A stretch of 20,853 bases of DNA from Desulfamplus sp. (GTDB lineage: Bacteria; Desulfobacterota; Desulfobacteria; Desulfobacterales; Desulfobacteraceae): contig JADGBP010000003.1 in the NCBI GenBank assembly GCA_015231395.1, forward strand, positions 1-20,853. Direction: 5' to 3'. A program made the position numbers and the translations under genes. Under the pieces are notes generated by a model. That model saw nothing but the letters and a program-made list of their open reading frames with translations, was not told where the DNA came from and ran no database searches. Shown here piece after piece: positions 1-7,225 of the stretch (the first letter of the stretch is position 1; every line of letters starts with the position of its first letter).

Positions 1-1203
1 GGTGCCAACGATAAACAGAAGTGTCTTGACAACAGCATGAATGATTACTTGTCAAAACCCTTTGAGCCACAAAAACTGTTTGCGATTTTGAATAATAAAT
101 TTTATGACAGAACACCTAACGAGCCGGGAGAATTTACAAAAAGAGCTTTTTTAAATGGTCGTATTGACCTTACTCAGGCAGAGGCTGTTGCAGATATTAT
201 AAATGCAAGAACTGCGGATTCATTAAAAATAGCTGTTTCCCAAGGATTGGGAAATCTGAAAAATATAATTACCAATGCACGGGAAGAGCTTGTTGTATTG
301 CTCACAGGTATTGAGGCGGCTGTTGATTTTCCTGAAGAGGCTGGGGATCTTGTGCCAACAAGTCATGCCATTAAAGTGATAAAGAATATTAAAAGTATCT
401 GTAATGATGCTGTAAAGCAGTATGAGGACGCCCATTTTCTAAGAGATGGACTTAAAATATGCATCTGTGGCCCTCCTAATGTTGGAAAATCAAGCCTGAT
501 GAATCGGATTTTGGACAAAGAACGGTCTATTGTTACAGAACTGCCAGGAACTACGCGGGATCTGATAGAAGAGAGCCTTAATATCAACGGGATTCCATTT
601 GTGATTTCAGATACAGCAGGTATGCACGATACAGATGACCTTGTGGAGAAAATCGGAATTGAAAAGGCCAAAAAAAATATTCTTGAATCTGATATGATTT
701 TGTTTATGGAAGATGTTTTATTGTTTATGGAAGATATTGTATTAATGAATAAAAGTCTTCAAATTAAAACTTTGATACCAGATGAAAAAAAGGTGATAGT
801 TGTTCTTAACAAGATCGACAAGATAACGGAAGCAGAGAGAGTTTCCTTGCCTTCAGAGTTTTCAGATATATCAGGTGGGTTTTCAGGCATACCGGTCGTT
901 GCTATATCTGCTGCTCACGATTTGGGGATTGATCTTCTTCGGAGAAAAATTGTACAGATGGCATCTGCAAATTTGAATCTCACATCTTCTGTTGTTCCTA
1001 ATTTGAGACATAAAACAGCACTTAAAAAGACATCAGAGTGTCTTGAGCTTGCATTAAAGAATCTGTCTGACTATTTCCTTGGGGAAGAGACTCTGGCAAT
1101 TGATATCAGAAGCAGTATTAATTTTTTGGGAGAGATAACTGGCGATACTGCCGAACTTGATATTTTAGAACACATTTTTAGCAAGTTTTGTATTGGGAAA
1201 TAG
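1..1203 (+). CDS. mnmE: Receiver-domain tail fused in frame to N-terminally truncated MnmE (partial at window start)
   Basis: The frame is open from base 1, so the true start lies upstream. Codons 1-34 read like the last part of a response-regulator receiver domain: a GMxDYLSKPF-like segment (here SMNDYLSKPF) with the conserved Lys-Pro pair and a following helix. From about codon 36 the protein is MnmE, the tRNA U34-modifying GTPase that works with MnmG: PGEFTKRAFLNG at about codons 42-53, G1 GPPNVGKSS at 157-165, GTTRD switch, DTAG at 204, NKID at 270, and the C-terminal FCIGK motif with the Cys typical of MnmE. About 110 N-terminal residues (the formyl-folate-binding, dimerising domain) are missing and replaced by the receiver tail. 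This is either a real rearrangement or an assembly chimera. MnmE identity is sure; the gene's function is doubtful without its N-terminal domain. Confidence 0.85.
   Translation, partial: GANDKQKCLDNSMNDYLSKPFEPQKLFAILNNKFYDRTPNEPGEFTKRAFLNGRIDLTQAEAVADIINARTADSLKIAVSQGLGNLKNIITNAREELVVLLTGIEAAVDFPEEAGDLVPTSHAIKVIKNIKSICNDAVKQYEDAHFLRDGLKICICGPPNVGKSSLMNRILDKERSIVTELPGTTRDLIEESLNINGIPFVISDTAGMHDTDDLVEKIGIEKAKKNILESDMILFMEDVLLFMEDIVLMNKSLQIKTLIPDEKKVIVVLNKIDKITEAERVSLPSEFSDISGGFSGIPVVAISAAHDLGIDLLRRKIVQMASANLNLTSSVVPNLRHKTALKKTSECLELALKNLSDYFLGEETLAIDIRSSINFLGEITGDTAELDILEHIFSKFCIGK
700..741 (+). repeat. 21-bp in-frame tandem duplication inside mnmE
   Basis: Two adjacent 21-bp units starting TTGTTTATGGAAGAT encode LFMEDVL and LFMEDIV. 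They add seven residues between the DTAG and NKID motifs of the G domain. The frame is kept. Confidence 0.8.
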
Positions 1204-1217
1204 AGCAATTTAAATAA

Positions 1218-1285
1218 TTTACCGTGAAAACACATTTTGGTTTTCATGATTCGGGGTGGCAGAAACTCTGCCATGAGCGTTTACC
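1218..1285 (+). repeat. 68-bp dispersed repeat, copy 1
   Basis: This stretch between mnmE and the YkgJ-type gene matches, ungapped, the reverse complement of 11085-11152 at about 55 of 68 positions; most differences are transitions. It starts TTTACCGTGAAAACACATTT and includes a small GGCAGA/TCTGCC hairpin. A partial further copy of its first part (TTTACCGTGAAAACATATTT) follows at 1280-1306. Confidence 0.75.
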
Positions 1286-1337
1286 GTGAAAACATATTTT
1301 TCAGGTTAATCCGTGATTCAAACAAAGGATTAAATTC

Positions 1338-1982
1338 ATGTCTATAGATTTTAAAACACATTTTACAAAATATGAAGCACTGGTCTCAATGATTGACGGA
1401 ATATTCAATAAAGTCAAAGCAGAATACCCTAAAGAGGTTTTCTGCAGAGAAAAATGCAGCGACTGCTGTTATGCAATTTTTGATATTACAATCATCGAGG
1501 CAGTTTATATAAATCACAAATTCAATGAAAAGTTTTCAGGAACAAAAAAGATTGAATTTATTGATGATGCTTCCAAAGTTGATCGGGTACTGTTTAAAAT
1601 GAAACGTGATGCTTATATGCAGGTTAAGGAGGGTAAAAACGAACTTGATATACTTGCCCAGATGTCAATGGAACGAATAAGGTGCCCACTTTTAGGAGCT
1701 GATAATCTCTGCGTGCTTTATGATGCAAGACCCATTACATGTCGCCTTTATGGAATTCCAACCTCAAGTTCAGGCACAAGTCATATATGTGGAAGAACCA
1801 ATTTTAATCAGGGCGGAAAATACCCGACTGTGAATATGGATACCGTCTATTCACAGCTTCAGCTCATCTCTGCAGAGATGACAGCAGCCATCAAGGCTCA
1901 AAATATCAAAATCTGCGAGATGCTAATACCAGTATCAATGGCATTAATTACTGATTTTAATGAAGATTTTTTTGGGATTTAG
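1338..1982 (+). CDS. YkgJ-family cysteine-cluster protein
   Basis: 214 residues. A CX3CX2CC cluster sits at C36, C40, C43 and C44, followed by a second cysteine-rich region (RCPLLGADNLCVLYDARPITCRLYGIP, shown here in part: CPLL...CVLYD..RP..CRLYG) and a later Cys near residue 152. That spacing is the signature of the YkgJ family (PF03692), putative Zn/Fe-chelating cytosolic proteins whose biochemical role is unsettled. No signal peptide or membrane segment. The start is supported by AAGGA about 9 bases upstream of the ATG. The next gene begins five bases after the stop, so the two are probably co-transcribed. The 134 bases upstream hold the dispersed repeat. Confidence 0.8.
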   Translation: MSIDFKTHFTKYEALVSMIDGIFNKVKAEYPKEVFCREKCSDCCYAIFDITIIEAVYINHKFNEKFSGTKKIEFIDDASKVDRVLFKMKRDAYMQVKEGKNELDILAQMSMERIRCPLLGADNLCVLYDARPITCRLYGIPTSSSGTSHICGRTNFNQGGKYPTVNMDTVYSQLQLISAEMTAAIKAQNIKICEMLIPVSMALITDFNEDFFGI

Positions 1983-1987
1983 AGACA

Positions 1988-2338
1988 ATGGAACATTTTA
2001 CAACAGAACAGATTGAGTCCAAAAAAAAGGCGATTTTTGACACTATGGGGAAACGGGGTCAAAAGCAGGTCGTGAAAATTGGATATGATAAATGGGATCC
2101 AATTCAAAATCCTAAAGACCCTATTGATATCAGAAAAGACAAGGGCAACAGAACCACCCAGACGCTTATCCGTGAATTTCTTCAGCAGTCAACCCTTGGA
2201 GAAGAATACTCCAACTCTTTTGCACAGGGAGCATTTGAGATGTGCCTTGGCATTATCAATGAAAATGAAAAGACAATGGGTATGTTTGAGTTTGCCAAAT
2301 GGTACTCGGAGTTGCTTAAAAAAGAAGGGCATAAATAA
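1988..2338 (+). CDS. Small soluble protein of unknown function
   Basis: 116 residues, charged, with no signal peptide, membrane segment or cysteine motif; I do not recognise the family. The N-terminal third is rich in Lys and Glu, and a central KWDPIQNPKDPIDIR segment looks like a conserved core. The C-terminal half is predicted helical. It starts five bases after the YkgJ-type gene and ends 53 bases before the YchF-like gene on the same strand, so it likely belongs to the same transcription unit. The ribosome-binding site is weak (AGAG). Its 3' end is echoed by the tandem copies at 2321-2380. Confidence 0.65.
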   Translation: MEHFTTEQIESKKKAIFDTMGKRGQKQVVKIGYDKWDPIQNPKDPIDIRKDKGNRTTQTLIREFLQQSTLGEEYSNSFAQGAFEMCLGIINENEKTMGMFEFAKWYSELLKKEGHK

Positions 2339-2380
2339 GTAACAAAGAAGAGCATAAAAAATAAGGGCATAAATTAAGGA
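2321..2380 (+). repeat. Degenerate tandem copies of a gene 3' end
   Basis: The last codons plus stop of the upstream gene (AAAGAAGGGCATAAATAA) recur as AAAGAAGAGCATAAAAAATA and then GGGCATAAATTAAGG. These copies fill the gap before the YchF-like gene. Confidence 0.6.
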
Positions 2381-2391
2381 ACAGGAAAAAG

Positions 2392-3582
2392 ATGAAAGTT
2401 GGAATCATAGGTTTGCCTCAGACAGGGAAAAAGACTCTGTTTCAAATATTGACCGGAAGTGAAATCAGGGAACAGAGCGGACCTCCAAAACCTCTGCCAG
2501 GTACTGCGGATATACTTGATACAAGATTTGATAAAATGGTATCCATGTATTCTCCTAAAAAAGAGGTCAGGGCAAGGGTTGATCTGGTTCTGCTGCCCAA
2601 AATTGAGCAGGAAAACATTGCCAGAGGAGATATTTTCAGGGACATTGCGGATATGGATGCTATATGCCATGTGGTGAGAGCTTTTGAGGATGATGCCATA
2701 TATCATGAGGATGGCTCTGTTGATCCTTTGAGAGATGCCTCCATGGTGAATGCTGAGCTTATCATGCACGATCAGATATTTGTGGAAAAGAGAATAGAGC
2801 GGATTGAGCAGCTAATAAAAAAGAAAAAAGATGAAGATCAGCAGAAAGAACTTGTGTTGATGCAGAAAATGCTTGAACACCTTGAGCAGGAAAAACCTCT
2901 GCGTCTCCTGGAGCTTGTGCCGGAAGAGGAACGTCTGATCCGAAGTTACCCCTTTATTACCCGTAAAGAGATGATTATTGCCCTTAATGTGGGCGAAGGA
3001 GACCTTGATACTGGCAAGAATGTAGATGGCGACCTTGATACTGGCAAATCAGATGGTAGTAGTCAAGTAGGCAGTAGTAAGGCAGATGGTAGTAGTCAAG
3101 TAGGCAGTAGTAAGGCAGATGGCAGTAGTCATCACCCGCTTCTCGAAAAATTCAAAGAGATGTGTGAAGTCTATAAAATGGCTGTAATGCTGGTTTCTGC
3201 AAAAGTTGAATCAGAGATTGCTCTGCTTGATAGTAACGAGGAAAAAGAAGAATTTCTTAGAGATCTTGGCATTAAAGAACCAGCTCTGGGTGTGCTCACC
3301 CGTTTGTGTATAAATGCTCTTGGGCTTATCTCGTTTCTTACGGTTGGTCAAGACGAAGTCCGCCAGTGGTTGGTAAGAAGAGGCTCTCCTGCCCCGGTCG
3401 CTGCTGGTGTTATACATTCAGATCTTCAGAGAGGATTTATAAGGGCGGAAGTTATTAAATATGATGAACTTATTGCCTATGGTTCTGAGGCAGAACTTAA
3501 AAAAGCGGGAAAAATGTATCTTCAGGGCAAGGATTACATTGTTGAAGATGGGGATATATTAAATATCAGGTTTAAAGTGTAA
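2392..3582 (+). CDS. ychF: Divergent YchF/Obg-like NTPase with a repeat insert
   Basis: 396 residues; YchF is usually about 363. The N-terminal P-loop is GLPQTGKK (7-14) instead of GLPNVGKS. An NxxE-type G4 motif (NVGE, 199-202) is present, which in YchF goes with ATP preference. The C-terminal DUF933/TGS region is strongly conserved (GLISFLTVGQDEVRQW, AAGVIHSDLQRGFIRAEV, GKDYIVEDGDILN). The switch-II region that normally reads DIAGLVKGASKGEGLGN has been replaced by a sequence without DxxG, so catalysis may be altered or lost. Residues about 203-246 are a low-complexity repeat insert after the G4 motif. AGGAAAAAG just before the ATG is the ribosome-binding site. It is either a divergent orthologue or a paralogue. 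Confidence 0.8.
   Translation: MKVGIIGLPQTGKKTLFQILTGSEIREQSGPPKPLPGTADILDTRFDKMVSMYSPKKEVRARVDLVLLPKIEQENIARGDIFRDIADMDAICHVVRAFEDDAIYHEDGSVDPLRDASMVNAELIMHDQIFVEKRIERIEQLIKKKKDEDQQKELVLMQKMLEHLEQEKPLRLLELVPEEERLIRSYPFITRKEMIIALNVGEGDLDTGKNVDGDLDTGKSDGSSQVGSSKADGSSQVGSSKADGSSHHPLLEKFKEMCEVYKMAVMLVSAKVESEIALLDSNEEKEEFLRDLGIKEPALGVLTRLCINALGLISFLTVGQDEVRQWLVRRGSPAPVAAGVIHSDLQRGFIRAEVIKYDELIAYGSEAELKKAGKMYLQGKDYIVEDGDILNIRFKV
3001..3129 (+). repeat. In-frame 30-bp and 33-bp tandem repeats inside ychF
   Basis: GACCTTGATACTGGCAA occurs at 3001 and 3031 (period 30). A 33-bp unit beginning GATGGTAGTAGTCAAGTAGG occurs at 3052 and 3085, with a partial third copy at 3118. Both periods are multiples of three and encode GDLDTGK and DGSSQVGSSKA units, probably a flexible surface loop. 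Confidence 0.9.
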
Positions 3583-3637
3583 TCAAATTGAAAGCGTAAT
3601 CAAGTTTAAAGTATAACCAAGTTTAAAGTGTAATAGA
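3570..3637 (+). repeat. Four tandem 17-bp copies spanning the ychF stop codon
   Basis: Units at 3570, 3587, 3604 and 3621, each close to GTTTAAAGTGTAATCAA. The first holds the last sense codons and the TAA of ychF; the others are non-coding echoes of it. Confidence 0.85.
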
Positions 3638-3674
3638 GTTCCTGCAAAACTCAATTTTTCGATTTTGCAGGAAC
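3638..3674. terminator. Hairpin between convergent ychF and serA
   Basis: GTTCCTGCAAAA (3638-3649) pairs perfectly with TTTTGCAGGAAC (3663-3674) around a 13-base loop. Its place between two converging genes suggests a bidirectional terminator. Neither side has a clear T-run right after the stem, so it could instead be a REP-like palindrome. Confidence 0.55.
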
Positions 3675-3679
3675 GCTAA

Positions 3680-3719
3680 TAACGATTAGAGTGAAAAATT
3701 AACGATTACAGTGAAAAAT
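3680..3719. repeat. 20-bp tandem duplication at the serA 3' end
   Basis: TAACGATTAGAGTGAAAAAT (3680-3699) is followed at once by TAACGATTACAGTGAAAAAT (3700-3719), one mismatch. The second copy contains the serA stop codon (3706-3708 on the minus strand). Confidence 0.85.
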
Positions 3720-5286
3720 TTATAATTGAGTGCACCTTGTCAAGATTTTTGATCTCTTCAGACACTTCCTCTGATACTGGCGTATCAGTTCTTATAAAGA
3801 TGATATTTCTATCTCCGTCATCTTCTCTGCCAACCATCATCCTTCCGATATTTATATTGTGAGTCCCAAGACAGGTACCGATACTGCCAATCGCACCAGG
3901 GACATCTTTATTATGAATCAGTGAAAGAAATCCTTCAGGAATTACCTCAAGACGGAATTTATTGATTCTGATAATTCTCGCATCATCTTTTCCAAAAATA
4001 GTTCCAGCAATAAGATTTGTCTTATTCTCATACACAACTGTCATTCTGATCAGATTGATATAGTGGTCACTCTCCTGACTTGTGATCTCCGAGATTTTTA
4101 TCCCCATATCTTTTGCCACACTCATGGCATTGACAGAGTTGACCTCATAGTTGGCAATGGGAGCAATAATACCTCGTATAGCCGCAAGTGTAACCGGTTT
4201 GAGATCCAGATCCAGAAAATTTCCGGCATATTCAATATTAATCTCTTTGATATGTCCTTCAGACATAAATGTGTGCATCTTTCCGATTTTTTCGGCAAGA
4301 TAAAGGTATGGTCCGAGTTTTTTTAACAGCTCTCCAGTCACTGACGGAACATTAACCGCATTGATGACAGTATTGTGCAGAAGATATGCAACAATTTGGT
4401 TTGCTACTGCTACCGCCACATTGGTCTGTGCTTCGTCAGTAGATGCTCCAAGGTGAGGAGTGGCAATCACCTTATCCAGAGTGAGCAGAGGAATTTCTCC
4501 TGGTGGCTCTTTGGCAAATACATCCAGTGCAGCACCTGCCACCTTGCCAGATACAATCGCATCATAAAGATCGTCTTCATTGATGATTCCACCTCTTGCA
4601 CAGTTGATGATCATCACACCGTCTTTCATCATGGCAAAGGTCTTTTTGTTTAGAAGATTGGCTGTACTCTCTAATTTGGGAACGTGAATTGTAATATAAT
4701 CCGAGCGGCGGTAGAGCTCCTCAAGAGATACACTCTCAAAGCCCGCTTTTTGAATACGCTCTGGAGTAACATTGGGATCAGCAATAACAACCCTCATTTT
4801 AAGACCCTGTGCAAGGCTTGCCACAATTGAGCCTATGTTGCCAAAGCCTATCAAGCCAAGAGTTTTGTTAAACAATTCCCGTCCCTGAAGACCTTTTTTT
4901 TCCCACAGCCCCTGTTTGAGGGTAGCGGTTCCTCTTGGAATATTACGGGTAAGGGACATCATCATGGCAATGGCATGTTCTGCAGTTGTCACAGTGTTTC
5001 CACCAGGTGTGTTCATGACCGCTATTCCCTTCTGGGTAGCTGCCGGAATATCCACATTATCAAGACCAATGCCTGCACGCCCAACCACTTTTAATTTAGT
5101 TGCAGCGTCTATTATCTCTTTAGTAACTTTGGTGGCACTTCTGATAGCCAATCCATCGTAATCACCGATGATAGCCTTTAACTCTTCTGGTTTTAGCCCT
5201 GTCTTTACATCCAGTTCAATCCCTTCTTGGTTCCTGAATATCTCAAGACCAGCCTCATCCATTTTATCACTTACAAGGACTTTCAT
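3706..5286 (-). CDS. serA: D-3-phosphoglycerate dehydrogenase
   Basis: 526 residues, the long SerA form. It oxidises 3-phosphoglycerate to 3-phosphohydroxypyruvate with NAD+, the first step of serine synthesis, in the cytosol. Visible: GLDNVD near residues 74-79, Rossmann motif GLIGFGNIG (144-152), catalytic Arg231 (INCARGG), Glu260 and His278 (ATPHLGAS), then an intervening substrate-binding domain and a C-terminal ACT domain from about 452 (GFLSLIHNKDVPGAIGSIG) that in this family mediates serine feedback. The start is supported by AGGAG about 9 bases upstream. It is the last gene of the minus-strand string, 46 bases after serC, whose product uses its product. Confidence 0.97.
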   Translation of the reverse strand: MKVLVSDKMDEAGLEIFRNQEGIELDVKTGLKPEELKAIIGDYDGLAIRSATKVTKEIIDAATKLKVVGRAGIGLDNVDIPAATQKGIAVMNTPGGNTVTTAEHAIAMMMSLTRNIPRGTATLKQGLWEKKGLQGRELFNKTLGLIGFGNIGSIVASLAQGLKMRVVIADPNVTPERIQKAGFESVSLEELYRRSDYITIHVPKLESTANLLNKKTFAMMKDGVMIINCARGGIINEDDLYDAIVSGKVAGAALDVFAKEPPGEIPLLTLDKVIATPHLGASTDEAQTNVAVAVANQIVAYLLHNTVINAVNVPSVTGELLKKLGPYLYLAEKIGKMHTFMSEGHIKEINIEYAGNFLDLDLKPVTLAAIRGIIAPIANYEVNSVNAMSVAKDMGIKISEITSQESDHYINLIRMTVVYENKTNLIAGTIFGKDDARIIRINKFRLEVIPEGFLSLIHNKDVPGAIGSIGTCLGTHNINIGRMMVGREDDGDRNIIFIRTDTPVSEEVSEEIKNLDKVHSIINFSL

Positions 5287-5332
5287 TAAAAACTTCTCCT
5301 ATTTTCTATTTTTCAGTTGGAAAATTTTATTT

Positions 5333-6439
5333 CTATTTTCCTGTTGCAAAAGATTTCATAAATTTAATTAACGCTTCTACAGCTTCCATTGTGGTTGCGT
5401 TGTATATGGATGCACGGCATCCTCCCACAGAACGATGTCCTTTAAGACCACCCATTCCATTTTTGGTTGCCTGTCCAATAAATTCCTTTTCCAGCTCTTC
5501 GCTTGGGAGACGGAAAGTAACATTCATTAGAGAGCGGCTCTCTTTTTCAGCAGTGGCACGATAAAAATTGCTGCCATCAATGAAATCATAGAGCATCTGA
5601 CCCTTTTCCTGATTACGAGCTTCCATCTTTGCAAGCCCACCAACCTCTTCTTCCAGCCATTTAAGTACAAGCTGAGTCGCGTATATACCAAAGCAGTTCG
5701 GAGTGTTATACATTGAGTTCTGAGATGAGTATGTGTTGTAACGAAGCATGTTGGGCAGAGTCTTTGTCTCGCTTTGCAGAAGATCTTCTGAAAGTTTGAG
5801 CATGTCATCCCGCATAATGACCAAGCAGACTCCGGCTGGACCAATATTTTTCTGGGCACCAGCATAAATCATTCCAAACTTTTCCATCTCAAGGGGTCTG
5901 CTGAATATGTCTGATGACATATCAGATATTATCGGCACGCCATTTGTGTCTGGAAACGAGTGCCACTGAGTCCCTTTGATAGTGTTGTTGGATGTGATGT
6001 GGACATATTTTGCATCTTTATTGAACTTGATATTTTGAGGAATATAGGAAAAGTTCTTGTCCTCTGAGGAGGCAACCACATTTATTTTTTTCTCAAGCAA
6101 CTTTGCCTCTTTGATTGCCTTGGTTGACCATGTGCCCGTGTTAACATAGTCCGCACTTGAACCCACCCCAAGTAGATTCATGGGAATCATCGCAAATTGA
6201 AGGCTTGCACCGCCCTGAATGAAGAGAACATGGTATTTCTCATCAATATTGAGAAGCCTTCTTGTTCTTGCGACAGTATCGTTAACCACTTCATCAAACT
6301 GAGCGGAACGATGGCTCATTTCAATGAGGGACATGCCGGAATTCTTGTAATTTAAAAAAGATTCCTGAATCTCTTTGAGAACAGGCAGGGGCAAGGCTGA
6401 AGGTCCTGCATTAAAGTTAAAAATTCTATTTTCGGTCAT
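5333..6439 (-). CDS. serC: Phosphoserine aminotransferase
   Basis: 368 residues, normal length. A PLP-dependent class V aminotransferase that converts 3-phosphohydroxypyruvate and glutamate to O-phosphoserine. Visible: N-terminal FNFNAGPSALP, EMSHRS (substrate contact), QGGASLQF (PLP phosphate contact), and the PLP-binding Lys197 in AGAQKNIGPAG. The C-terminal GHRSVGGCRAS matches the family's phosphate-binding region. AGGAG about 11 bases before the ATG. It sits directly upstream of serA, so two consecutive serine-pathway steps are co-expressed. The third enzyme, SerB, is not in the window. Confidence 0.97.
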   Translation of the reverse strand: MTENRIFNFNAGPSALPLPVLKEIQESFLNYKNSGMSLIEMSHRSAQFDEVVNDTVARTRRLLNIDEKYHVLFIQGGASLQFAMIPMNLLGVGSSADYVNTGTWSTKAIKEAKLLEKKINVVASSEDKNFSYIPQNIKFNKDAKYVHITSNNTIKGTQWHSFPDTNGVPIISDMSSDIFSRPLEMEKFGMIYAGAQKNIGPAGVCLVIMRDDMLKLSEDLLQSETKTLPNMLRYNTYSSQNSMYNTPNCFGIYATQLVLKWLEEEVGGLAKMEARNQEKGQMLYDFIDGSNFYRATAEKESRSLMNVTFRLPSEELEKEFIGQATKNGMGGLKGHRSVGGCRASIYNATTMEAVEALIKFMKSFATGK

Positions 6440-6496
6440 TTTGTTTAATTCTCCTTAAATTTTATATTATGGAACTGTTTTTAATAGCACTATAAT

Positions 6497-6931
6497 TTAA
6501 ATAACTGACCAATTTTCTCTAACAAATGAGTCAGGTAAATTTTTCATATGTTTATCGTTTGCCACCAGGATAAGATTGTAAAATCTTGCTGTTGAAGCTA
6601 TCAGTAAATCAATATCAGGAATAATTTTTCCAATTTTACTCAATTCCGCTTTTGTCTGTCCGTAAATTTCCCATACCTGTTTTGTTACAGGAACTGGTGG
6701 AACAGCCAATATCAAAGCTTTGAATTTACGCATATTATATTCTTTTCTCTGAGAACGCTCTATACCGTAAAACAGTTCTCCAACAGATGCTTCAGACATA
6801 TAAACCACATCATTCTCTATTTTGCTAAAAACATTTATCGTGTTTAGCTCTTCAGAAGTTAGCCCAGTTTTCTTGGTACTCCATCCGTTCATAAGATAAA
6901 TACAATGATTAGTATCAAACAAGTATGCCAT
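6497..6931 (-). CDS. vapC: PIN-domain toxin, VapC type
   Basis: 144 residues, the usual size for VapC/FitB-type PIN ribonucleases, which cut specific RNAs and are held inactive by a cognate antitoxin. The acidic catalytic residues are all visible: Asp6 (YLFDTN), Glu52 (SVGELFYGIERS), Asp106/Asp108 (IPDIDLLIA) and Asp126 (VANDKHM). So the enzyme looks intact. The ATG lies one base after the stop of the upstream small gene, the spacing expected of an antitoxin-toxin pair. It is unusual that the pair sits between prfC and serC in a housekeeping gene string, with serC only 57 bases downstream. Confidence 0.88.
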   Translation of the reverse strand: MAYLFDTNHCIYLMNGWSTKKTGLTSEELNTINVFSKIENDVVYMSEASVGELFYGIERSQRKEYNMRKFKALILAVPPVPVTKQVWEIYGQTKAELSKIGKIIPDIDLLIASTARFYNLILVANDKHMKNLPDSFVRENWSVI

Positions 6932-6932
6932 A

Positions 6933-7202
6933 TTATTTCAGATTCAGCATATCGGTGTTAGTGTGTGAATGCTCAATAATTTTTACAAGTTCTTCAGATG
7001 CATCAGAATGATATTCATTCGGAATAAGATTTAAAAAATGTCTTTGTTGCTCTCGTGTGATAGATGGTAATAATTCCTTTCTTCCCCCACTTTTTTTTTC
7101 TTTCATCTCTGTATCAATAATTATGCGTAGATAAGTTTCAGGTGGAAAATGAAAATATTTTATGTTGTCAGAAAAATCTTTTAATGTTGTCCTGATTTCC
7201 AT
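6933..7202 (-). CDS. Putative antitoxin of the PIN toxin
   Basis: 89 residues from the ATG at 7202, which has TTAGGAAAG just upstream. A TTG nine codons further upstream is also in frame, but it overlaps the prfC stop codon and has no ribosome-binding site, so I reject it. I do not recognise a DNA-binding fold such as AbrB, RHH or Phd. The N-terminal FHFPPETYLRIIIDTE stretch looks like beta strands, followed by a charged linker and a helical C-terminus that could wrap the toxin. The antitoxin call rests on size and on its one-base spacing to the PIN gene. It begins 23 bases after prfC. Confidence 0.6.
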   Translation of the reverse strand: MEIRTTLKDFSDNIKYFHFPPETYLRIIIDTEMKEKKSGGRKELLPSITREQQRHFLNLIPNEYHSDASEELVKIIEHSHTNTDMLNLK

Positions 7203-7225
7203 AGTTACTTTCCTAATAATACTAT

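Noticed and set aside
3570..3719. A CRISPR-like array from the short repeats between ychF and serA
   Set aside because: The units are contiguous tandem duplications with no spacers and derive from gene ends.
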